Source: Litoditis marina
Taxonomy: Eukaryota > Nematoda > Chromadorea > Rhabditida > Rhabditidae
Direction: 5' to 3'
DNA: 64,000 bases
Assembly (NCBI GenBank): GCA_964036275.1
Contig: OZ038437.1
Span: 18,768,859 to 18,832,858, forward strand
This document shows, one piece after another, positions 1 to 11,515 of this stretch. The position numbers and the translations under genes were made by a program. The notes below the pieces were generated by a model. The model searched no databases. It saw nothing but the letters and a program-made list of their open reading frames with translations, and had not been told where the DNA came from. Within the stretch, counting starts at the first letter, position 1. Each line of letters begins with the position of its first letter.

Positions 1-2276
1 CAAATATAGACAAAGGCCAGAATGTTCATTTTCTTGAAAATGACAATTTTAAGAGTTTCATATATTTCTAACTCATTATTGAAAACTATTCCAATCAATT
101 TTGGGATGTTTTGATCATCGACGTGGAAAAACGTGTAACTTTGCGACGTCATGACGTCGCAAATATAGGCAAAGGCCAGAATGTTCATTTTCTTGAAAAT
201 GACAATTGTAAGAGTTTCATATATTTTTAACTCATTATTGAAAACTATTCCAATCAATTTTGGGATGTTTTGATCATCGACGTGAAAAAACGTGTAACTT
301 TGCGACGTCATGACGTCGCAAATATAGACAAGGGCTAGAATGTTCATTTTCTTGAAAATGACAATTGTAAGAGTTTCATATATTTCTAACTCATTATTGG
401 AAACTATTCCAATCAAACTTGGGAACGTGTGACCATCGACTTGGAAAAACGTGTAACTTTGCGACGTCATGACGTCGCAAATATAGACAAGGGCTAGAAT
501 GTTCATTTTCTTGAAAATGACAATTGTAAGAGTTTCATATATTTCTAACTCATTATTGGAAACTATTCCAATCAAACTTGGGAACGTTTCACCATCGACT
601 TGGAAAAACGTGTAACTTTGCGACGTCATGACGTCGCAAATATAGACAAGGGCTAGAATGTTCATTTTCTTGAAAATGACAATTGTAGGAGTTTCATATA
701 TTTTTAACTCATTATTGAAAACTATTCCAATCAATTTTGGGAACGTTTGACCATCGACGTGGAAAAACGTGTAACTTTGCGACGTCATGACGTCGCAAAT
801 ATAGGCAAAGGCCAGAATGTTCATTTTCTTGAAAATGACAATTGTAAGAGTTTCATATATTTCTAACTCATTATTGAAAACTATTCCAATCAATTTTGAG
901 ATGTTTTGATCATCGACGTGGAAAAACGTGTAGCTTTGCGACGTCATGACGTCGCAAATATAGGCAAAGGCCAGAATGTTCATTTTCTTGAAAATGACAA
1001 CTGTAAGAGTTTCAGATATTTTTAACTCATTATTGAAACTATTCCAACCAACTTTGGGAACGTTCGACCATCGACGTGGAAAAACGTGTAACTTTGCGAC
1101 GTCATGATGTCGCAAATATAGGCAAAGGCCAGAAGGTTCATTTTCTTGAAAATGACAATTATAAGAGTTTCATATATTTTTAACTCATTATTGAAAACTA
1201 TTCCAATCAATTTTGGGATGTTTTGATTATCGACGTGGAAAAAAGGGTAACTTTGCGACGTCATGACGTCGCAAATATAGAGAAAGGCCAGAAGGTTCAT
1301 TTTCTTGAAAATGACAATTTTAAGAGTTTCATATATTTCTAACTCATTATTGAAAACTATTCCAATCAATTTTGGGATGTTTTGATCATCGACGTGGAAA
1401 AACGTGTAACTTTGCGACGTCATGACGTCGCAAATATAGGCAAAGGCCAGAATGTTCATTTTCTTGAAAATGACAATTGTAAGAGTTTCATATATTTTTA
1501 ACTCATTATTGAAAACTATTCCAATCAATTTTGGGATGTTTTGATCATCGACGTGAAAAAACGTGTAACTTTGCGACGTCATGACGTCGCAAATATAGAC
1601 AAGGGCTAGAATGTTCATTTTCTTGAAAATGACAATTGTAAGAGTTTCATATATTTCTAACTCATTATTGGAAACTATTCCAATCAAACTTGGGAACGTT
1701 TGACCATCGACTTGGAAAAACGTGTAACTTTGCGACGTCATGACGTCGCAAATATAGACAAGGGCTAGAATGTTCATTTTCTTGAAAATGACAATTGTAA
1801 GAGTTTCATATATTTTTAACTCATTATTGAAAACTATTCCAATCAATTTTGGGAACGTTTGACCATCGACGTGGAAAAACGTGTAACTTTGCGACGTCAT
1901 GACGTCGCCGTGCGAAAATGACAATTGTAAGAGTTTCATATATTTTTAACTCATTATTGAAAACTATTCCAATCAATTTTGGGATGTTTTGATCATCGAC
2001 GTGGAAAAAAGGGTAACTTTGCGACGTCATGACGTCGCAAATATAGGCAAAGGCCAGAATGTTCATTTTCTTGAAAATGTCAACTGTAAGAGTTTCATAT
2101 ATTTCTAACTCATTATTGAAACTATTCCAACCAACTTTAATGTTTATTTTCTTGAAAATGACAATTGTAAGAGTTTCATATATTTTTAACTCATTATTGA
2201 AAACTATTCCAATCAATTTTGGGATGTTTTGATCATCGACGTGGAAAAACGTGTAACTTTGCGACGTCATGACGTC

Positions 2277-4260
2277 GCACGGCAAAGGCCAGAATGTTCA
2301 TTTTCTTGAAAATGACAATTGTAAGAGTTTCATATATTTTTAACTCATTATTGAAAACTATTCCAATCAATTTTGGGATGTTTTGATCATCGACGTGGAA
2401 AAAAGGGTAACTTTGCGACGTCATGACGTCGCAAATATAGGCAAAGGCCAGAATGTTCATTTTCTTGAAAATGTCAACTGTAAGAGTTTCATATATTTCT
2501 AACTCATTATTGAAACTATTCCAACCAACTTTAATGTTTATTTTCTTGAAAATGACAATTGTAAGAGTTTCATATATTTTTAACTCATTATTGAAAACTA
2601 TTCCAATTAATTTTGGGATGTTTTGATCATCGACGTGGAAAAACGTGTAACTTTGCGACGTCATGACGTCGCACGGCAAAGGCCAGAATGTTCATTTTCT
2701 TGGAAATGACAATTGTAAGAGTTTCATATATTTTTAACTCATTATTGAAAACTATTCCAATCAATTTTGGGATGTTTTGATCATCGACGTGGAAAAAAGG
2801 GTAACTTTGCGACGTCATGACGTCGCAAATATAGGCAAAGGCCAGAATGTTCATTTTCTTGAAAATGTCAACTGTAAGAGTTTCATATATTTCTAACTCA
2901 TTATTGAAACTATTCCAACCAACTTTGGGAACGTTCGACCATCGACGTGGAAAAACGTGTAACTTTGCGACGTCATGACGTCGCAAATATAGACAAAGGC
3001 CAGAATGTTCATTTTCTTGAAAATGACAATTGTAAGAGTTTCATATACTTTTAACTCATTATTGAAAACTATTCCAATCAATTTTGGGATGTTTTGATCA
3101 TCGACGTGGAAAAACGTGTAGCTTTGTGACGTCATGACGTCGCAAATATAGGCAAAGGCCAGAATGTTCATTTTCTTGAAAATGTCAACTGTAAGAGTTT
3201 CATATATTTCTAACTCATTATTGAAACTATTCCAACCAACTTTAATGTTTATTTTCTTGAAAATGACAATTGTAAGAGTTTCATATATTTTTAACTCATT
3301 ATTGAAAACTATTCCAATCAATTTTGGGATGTTTTGATCATCGACGTGGAAAAACGTGTAACTTTGCGACGTCATGACGTCGCACGGCAAAGGCCAGAAT
3401 GTTCATTTTCTTGAAAATGACAATTGTAAGAGTTTCATATATTTTTAACTCATTATTGAAAACTATTCCAATCAATTTTGGGATGTTTTGATCATCGACG
3501 TGGAAAAAAAGGGTAACTTTGCGACGTCATGACGTCGCAAATATAGGCAAAGGCCAGAATGTTCATTTTCTTGAAAATGTCAACTGTAAGAGTTTCATAT
3601 ATTTCTAACTCATTATTGAAACTATTCCAACCAACTTTAATGTTTATTTTCTTGAAAATGACAATTGTAAGAGTTTCATATATTTTTAACTCATTATTGA
3701 AAACTATTCCTATCAATTTTGGGATGTTTTGATCATCGACGTGGAAAAACGTGTAACTTTGCGACGTCATGACGTCGCACGGCAAAGGCCAGAATGTTCA
3801 TTTTCTTGAAAATGACAATTGTAAGAGTTTCATATATTTTTAACTCATTATTGAAAACTATTCCAATCAATTTTGGGATGTTTTGATCATCGACGTGGAA
3901 AAAAGGGTAACTTTGCGACGTCATGACGTCGCAAATATAGGCAAAGGCCAGAATGTTCATTTTCTTGAAAATGTCAACTGTAAGAGTTTCATATATTTCT
4001 AACTCATTATTGAAACTATTCCAACCAACTTTGGGAACGTTCGACCATCGACGTGGAAAAACGTGTAACTTTGCGACGTCATGACGTCGCAAATATAGAC
4101 AAAGGCCAGAATGTTCATTTTCTTGAAAATGACAATTGTAAGAGTTTCATATACTTTCAACTCATTATTGAAAACTATTCCAATCAATTTTGGGATGTTT
4201 TGATCATCGACGTGGAAAAACGTGTAGCTTTGCGACGTCATGACGTCGCAAATATAGGCA
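2277..4260. repeat. Satellite higher-order repeat, about 1105 bp
   Basis: The rare junction GTCGCACGGCAAAGG occurs at 2277, 2671, 3382 and 3777. The spacings 394/711/395 show a compound unit of about 1105 bp repeated from 2277 and again from 3382. The second copy follows the first until about 4260, including the shared junction CAACTTTAATGTTTATT and the later CATATACTTT variant. Confidence 0.8.
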
Positions 4261-5298
4261 AAGGCCAGAATGTTCCTTTTCTTGAAATGACAATTGTAAG
4301 AGTTTCAGATATTTTTAACTCATTATTGAAAACTATTCCAATTAATTTTGGGATGTTTTGATCATCGACGTGGAAAAACGTGTAACTTTGCGACGTCATG
4401 ACGTCGCAAATATAGGCAAAGGTCAGAATGTTCATTTTCTTGAAAATGACAATAGTAAGAGTTTCATATACTTTTAACTCATTATTGAAAACTATTCCAA
4501 TCAATTTTGGGATGTTTTGATCATCGACGTGGAAAAACGTGTAGCTTTGCGACGTCATGACGTCGCAAATACAGGCAAAGGCCAGAATGTTCCTTTTCTT
4601 GAAAATGACAATTGTAAGAGTTTCAGATATTTTTAACTCATTATTGAAAACTATTCCAATCAATTTTGGGATGTTTTGATCATCGACGTGGAAAAACGTG
4701 TAGCTTTGCGACGTCATGACGTCGCAAATATAGGCAAAGGCCAGAATGTTCCTTTTCTTGAAAAAGACAATTGTAAGAGTTTCAGATATTTTTAACTCAT
4801 TATTGAAACTATTCCAACCAACTTTGGGAACGTTCGACCATCGACGTGGAAAAACGTGTAACTTTGCGACGTCATGACGTCGCAAATATAGGCAAAGGCC
4901 AGAATGTTCATTTTCTTGAAAATGACAATTGTAAGAGTTTCATATATTTCTAACTCATTACTGAAAAATATTCTCATCAATTTTGGGATGTTTTGATCAT
5001 CGACATGGAAAAACGTGTAACTTTGCGACGTAATGACGTCGCAAATATAGGCAAAGGCCAGAATGTTCATTTTCTTGAAAAAGACAATTGTAAGAGTTTC
5101 AGATATTTTTAACTCATTATTGAAACTATTCCAACCAACTTTGGGAACGTTCGACCATCGACGTGGAAAAACGTGTAACTTTGCGACGTCATGACGTCGC
5201 AAATATAGGCGAAGGCCAGAATGTTCATTTTCTTGAAAATGACAATTGTAAGAGTTTCATATATTTTTAACTCATTATTGAAAACTATTCCAATCAAT

Positions 5299-7853
5299 AT
5301 TGGGATGTTTTAATCATCGACGTGGAAAAACGTGTAACTTTGCGACGTCATGACGTCGCAAATATAGGCAAAGGCCAGAATGTTCATTTTCTTGAAAATG
5401 ACAATTGTAAGAGTTTCATATATTTCTAACTCATTATTAAAAACTATTCCAATCAATTTTGAGATGTTTTGATCATCGACGTGGAAAAACGTGTAACTTT
5501 GCGACGTCATGACGTCGCAAATATAGACAAAGGCTACAATCTTCATTTTCTTGAAAATGACAATTGTAAGAGTTTCATATATTTCTAACTCATTATTAAA
5601 AACTATTCCAATCAATTTTGAGATGTTTTGATCATCGACGTGGAAAAACGTGTAACTTTGCGACGTCATGACGTCGCAAATATAGACAAGGGCTAGAATG
5701 TTCATTTTCTTGAAAATGACAATTGTAAGAGTTTCATATATTTCTAACTCATCATTGAAAACTACTCCAACCAACTTTGGGAACGTTCGACCATCGACGT
5801 GGAAAAACGTGTAACTTTGCGACGTCATGACGTCGCAAATATAGGCAAAGGCCAGAATGTTCAATTTCTTGAAAATGACAATTGTAAGAGTTTCATATAT
5901 TTTTAACTCATCATTGAAAACTATTCCAACCAATTTTGAGAACGTTCCACCATCGACGTGGAAAAACGTGTAACTTTGCGACGTCATGACGTCGCAAATA
6001 TAGGCAAAGGCCAGAATGTTCATTTTCTTGAAAATGACAATTGTAAGAGTTTCATATATTTCTAACTCATCATTGAAAACTATTCCAACCAATTTTGAGA
6101 ACGTTCGACCATCGACGTGGAAAAACGTGTAACTTTGCGACGTCATGACGTCGCAAATATAGGCAAAGGCCAGAATGTTCATTTTCTCGAAAATGACAAT
6201 TGTAAGAGTTTTATATATTTCTAACTTGTTATTGAAAACTATTCCAATCAATTTTGGGATGTTTTGATCATCGACGTGGAAAAACGTGTAACTTTGCGAC
6301 GTCATGACGTCGCAAATATAGACAAGGGCTAGAATGTTCATTTTCTTGAAAATGACAATTGTAAGAGTTTCATATATTTCTAACTCATCATTGAAAACTA
6401 TTCCAACCAACTTTGGGAACGTTCGACCATCGACGTGGAAAAACGTGTAACTTTGCGACGTCATGACGTCGCAAATATAGGCGAAGGCCAGAATGTTCAT
6501 TTTCTTGAAAATGACAATTGTAAGAGTTTCATATATTTTTAACTCATTATTGAAAACTATTCCAATCAATTTTGGGATGTTTTAATCATCGACGTGGAAA
6601 AACGTGTAACTTTGCGACGTCATGACGTCGCAAATATAGGCAAAGGCCAGAATGTTCATTTTCTTGAAAATGACAATTGTAAGAGTTTCATATATTTCTA
6701 ACTCATTATTAAAAACTATTCCAATCAATTTTGAGATGTTTTGATCATCGACGTGGAAAAACGTGTAACTTTGCGACGTCATGACGTCGCAAATATAGAC
6801 AAAGGCTACAATCTTCATTTTCTTGAAAATGACAATTGTAAGAGTTTCATATATTTCTAACTCATTATTAAAAACTATTCCAATCAATTTTGAGATGTTT
6901 TGATCATCGACGTGGAAAAACGTGTAACTTTGCGACGTCATGACGTCGCAAATATAGACAAGGGCTAGAATGTTCATTTTCTTGAAAATGACAATTGTAA
7001 GAGTTTCATATATTTCTAACTCATCATTGAAAACTACTCCAACCAACTTTGGGAACGTTCGACCATCGACGTGGAAAAACGTGTAACTTTGCGACGTCAT
7101 GACGTCGCAAATATAGGCAAAGGCCAGAATGTTCAATTTCTTGAAAATGACAATTGTAAGAGTTTCATATATTTTTAACTCATCATTGAAAACTATTCCA
7201 ACCAATTTTGAGAACGTTCCACCATCGACGTGGAAAAACGTGTAACTTTGCGACGTCATGACGTCGCAAATATAGGCAAAGGCCAGAATGTTCATTTTCT
7301 TGAAAATGACAATTGTAAGAGTTTCATATATTTCTAACTCATCATTGAAAACTATTCCAACCAATTTTGAGAACGTTCGACCATCGACGTGGAAAAACGT
7401 GTAACTTTGCGACGTCATGACGTCGCAAATATAGGCAAAGGCCAGAATGTTCATTTTCTCGAAAATGACAATTGTAAGAGTTTTATATATTTCTAACTTG
7501 TTATTGAAAACTATTCCAATCAATTTTGGGATGTTTTGATCATCGACGTGGAAAAACGTGTAACTTTGCGACGTCATGACGTCGCAAATATAGACAAGGG
7601 CTAGAATGTTCATTTTCTTGAAAATGACAATTGTAAGAGTTTCATATATTTCTAACTCATCATTGAAAACTATTCCAACCAACTTTGGGAACGTTCGACC
7701 ATCGACGTGGAAAAACGTGTAACTTTGCGACGTCATGACGTCGCAAATATAGGCGAAGGCCAGAATGTTCATTTTCTTGAAAATGACAATTGTAAGAGTT
7801 TCATATATTTTTAACTCATTATTGAAAACTATTCCAATCAATTTTGGGATGTT
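5299..7853. repeat. Satellite higher-order repeat, 1272 bp (8 monomers), two copies
   Basis: The block from about 5299 to 6570 is repeated from about 6571 to 7842 with an offset of 1272 bp, which is 8 x 159. The minus-strand translations of 5310-6569 and 6582-7841 are identical over 419 codons although neighbouring monomers differ at many positions. This shows a recent block duplication of eight monomers, or an assembly duplication. Confidence 0.9.
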
Positions 7854-9335
7854 TTAATCATCGACGTGGAAAAACGTGTAACTTTGCGACGTCATGACGT
7901 CGCAAATATAGGCAATGGCCAGAATGTTCATTTTCTTGAAAATGACAATTGTAAGAGTTTCATATATTTCTAACTCATCATTGAAAACTATTCCAACCAA
8001 TTTTGAGAACGTTCGACCATCGACGTGGAAAAACGTGTAACTTTGCGACGTCATGACGTCGCAAATATAGGCAAAGGCTACAATCTTCATTTTCTTGAAA
8101 ATGACAATTGTAAGAGTTTTATATATTCTAACTTGTTATTGAAAACTATTCCAATCAATTTTGGGATGTTTTGATCATCGACGTGGAAAAACGTGTAACT
8201 TTGCGACGTCATGACGTCGCAAATATAGACAAGGGCTAGAATGTTCATTTTCTTGAAAATGACAATTGTAAGAGTTTCATATATTTCTAACTCATCATTG
8301 AAAACTATTCCAACCAACTTTGGGAACGTTCGACCATCGACGTGGAAAAACGTGTAACTTTGCGACGTCATGACGTCGCAAATATAGACAAAGGCTACAA
8401 TCTTCATTTTCTTGAAAATGACAATTGTAAGAGTTTCATATATTTCTAACTCATTATTAAAAACTATTCCAATCTATTTTGAGATGTTTTGATCATCGAC
8501 GTGGAAAAACGTGTAACTTTGCGACGTCATGACGTCGCAAATATAGGCAATGGCCAGAATGTTCATTTTCTTGAAAATGACAATTGTAAGAGTTTCATAT
8601 ATTTCTAACTCATCATTGAAAACTATTCCAACCAATTTTGAGAACGTTCGACCATCGACGTGGAAAAACGTGTAACTTTGCGACGTCATGACGTCGCAAA
8701 TATAGGCAAAGGCCAGAATGTTCATTTTCTTGAAAATGACAATTGTAAGAGTTTCATATATTTTTAACTCATTATTGAAAACTATTCCAATATTTTGGGA
8801 TGTTTTAATCATCGACGTGAAAAAACGTGTAACTTTGCGACGTCATGACGTCGCAAATATAGGCAAAGGCCAGAATGTTCATTTTCTTGAAAATGACAAT
8901 TGTAAGAGTTTCATATATTTCTAACTCATTATTAAAAACTTTTCCAATCAATTTTGAGATGTTTTGATCATCGACGTGGAAAAACGTGTAACTTTGCGAC
9001 GTCATGACGTCGCAAATATAGACAAAGGCTACAATCTTCATTTTCTTGAAAATGACAATTGTAAGAGTTTCATATATTTCTAACTCATTATTAAAAACTA
9101 TTCCAATCTATTTTGAGATGTTTTGATCATCGACGTGGAAAACGTGTAACTTTGCGACGTCATGACGTCGCAAATATAGACAAAGGCTACAATCTTCATT
9201 TTCTTGAAAATGACAATTGTAAGAGTTTCATATATTTCTAACTCATCATTGAAAACTATTCCAACCAAATTTGGGAACGTTTGATCATCGACTTGGAAAA
9301 ACGTGTAACTTTGCGACGTCATGACGTCGCAAAGA

Positions 9336-9556
9336 TAGACTCATAAATGGCACGATAATCTCGACAACCATTCAACCGGTTTCACGTAGGACAACCCACG
9401 TGCCGCGAGAAAACCGGTATTTGTACTTTTCTACTCGTTTGGAAAACGTGAGAACGTTAACGGTTCCAACCACTTTTCGTTAGGCATAAAAAGAAATCGA
9501 CAATTCATTTTATTCTCCACGCCCAGTTAAGGTGGTCTATAGCTTTTCGACCAATA
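9336..9556. other. Satellite edge and upstream region of the first gene
   Basis: Unique sequence begins after the last palindrome at 9335. It contains an imperfect ACCGGTTTCACGT / CACGTG..GAAAACCGGT inverted pair near 9376-9419. No coding exon is seen; it presumably holds the promoter of the gene starting at 9557. Confidence 0.4.
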
Positions 9557-11438
9557 ATGCAACTGCTGACAGTCGTCGTTCTCGGTCAGTTGTCTTTCGT
9601 TTGTCAGGTATGCAGTGATATCTAATCATTTCTCTCTTTTTTCTATCTCTATCGCTCTCTCTGTCCTGTTTTCTCTCTTTCTCTTGTTATCTCTCTCTCC
9701 CTCTTAGTATATTTAACTTGAACGCTTAACTGAATCTTATAACCTCTCCATGTAGTGCAGAGAGAGAGAAGAGTTTATATATATTTCAATTGTAAAAGTT
9801 TAAGTGTTTCAATTGTGAACTGTTTCGTTGCTCGCGTGTGACATACTTGTGAAGAGGCCATCATGATATAACGGTACTTATAATAAGCAACGGCTAATTA
9901 TAACACTTGAAACAGAAGGGATTTCTCTGTATTTTCAAAAACCGGGAAAAAAATTAGTTTTATCAGTCTATAGTTTGGAGGTAAGTTCTATGTAAACAAG
10001 AAATAATGAAGTCTTTTCTCTATTAGAACATATATATATATATATGTGAATGAAAAAAATTCGTTTTTCTATATTGTGCTAGAGAGTACATTCAAATTGA
10101 GTAATAACTGATGACGAATTCAAGTAATAAAGTATGTTGTTAAGCTGACCTCCCAAGAGGTCTATGGCTGTTTGGCTGTTGGTAAGTAGTACATCTAGTG
10201 ATAGAACAAGAAGTGGAGTTTTTTGGTGTATTTTGTTGGAAAATTGATAAACACCAATTTCAGTAGCGATGTGCACTCTGGCTGCTGCCGCAAGTACTGA
10301 GAAAGTGGAAAAACCCAAGGAGGTCACCATTGCGCCTTCTGGAACAACTTCTGATGGTGAACTCTTTTCTGAATTTGGAGTTCAGTTAGTTCCCGGATCA
10401 TTTTTATCAAAAAAAGCGTGTAGCTTTGAAGCTGTATTTCTATTTATCATTTGAATATTTTCGAGGTTGTCAGATAATTGCGAATGACGAGAATACGAAA
10501 TACAATCTGACTTTCTTCTGACGTTGAATTGACTAGAAGTGAATTGAATAGTTAAAGTAATCATTCTAGTGAGGCATCGTGCACATTTCATAGCACATTT
10601 CTGAGTTCTGCTGTGTTTAATATGTTTCACAATTAACTAACAGTATAGTTTCTCACACTTACCCGAACGTCATAATGACAGAGAAGTAACCACAATCGAT
10701 TACATTTACTCCTCCAGTAAAGAAGAAATATATAGTTGTCTGAATGTTCTAACAGTTGCTCAGAGATTTAAATGAAAAAAGCTATTCAAACTTGACAAAA
10801 AATCGTAGTACAACTCGAGAATCTGAAACATTGGCAAAAATAATTATTTAACCGCCATGCGCTCTGTTCGATTGTGAAAAGTGATTTAGTATACGAAAGT
10901 CATTCAAAAGAAAATAAGAAAAACCCCAGAGCACACGATTTTAGAGGAACTAACACCAAGAACCCAATGAAGTTGGGTTATTAGTGTACTACACCTCCAT
11001 GGTCAACTTTTTCACTGAAACTGTCTGACACTGATGAAGAAGGTTTTTCTTACGTCGATTGCGTGATGGAAAAGTTGGCGCTTTTGGTGGAGTACTGGCG
11101 CGGTAGCAATACCCGAGCAACGGCATGAGAAACCTCATGAGCAATATCTCGCCAACTACTCAAGAGATCCTATTGATTGCCTTGCTACAACAATAGAAAT
11201 TCACGGGTCTCTCATGAGGTGTTCGTGTCTCATGAGAAACTTATTGAAACTATTTATGGGGTTGGACGGATTTCCACGATGCTGGGACCCTTACTCTGAA
11301 ACAGAATTAGTTTCATTTCAGTCACTACGGAGGATCCATCTGAAGAGGATGATGATGATTATGAAGATTTGGATGAAGACGATGATGGTGAAGGCGGTGA
11401 ACGATTAAGATCTCTTTCTCCCTCTCGCTCGCTCTCGC

Positions 11439-11515
<77 letters not shown>

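Larger units (their letters stand above)
1..9335. repeat. Satellite array, 159-bp monomer
   Basis: About 58 head-to-tail monomers, truncated by the left window edge. The palindrome GCGACGTCATGACGTCGC recurs at about 143, 302, 461, 620 and 779, giving a period of exactly 159 bp. With its TTT/AAA flanks the palindrome is 24 bp and perfect. Each monomer also carries an 8-bp-arm inverted repeat (TCATTTTC-TT-GAAAATGA), CAATTG, and one of two variant arms (GGGATGTTTTGATCATCGAC or GGGAACGTTCGACCATCGAC). Truncated monomers and junctions occur near 1907, 2135, 2277, 2545, 2671, 3245, 3382, 3640 and 3777. Because 159 is 53 codons, long repetitive open frames appear on the minus strand. They have no start context, splice signals or unique sequence, and I do not regard them as genes. 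Confidence 0.97.

Noticed and set aside
1022..9322. Long minus-strand frames of 53-residue repeats as a repeat-protein family
   Set aside because: They follow from a 159-bp satellite monomer and start or stop only at monomer variants; the DNA continues as satellite on both sides.
1..9335. CRISPR-like array of palindromic repeats and spacers
   Set aside because: The whole 159-bp unit repeats, with no unique spacers, and the context is eukaryotic.
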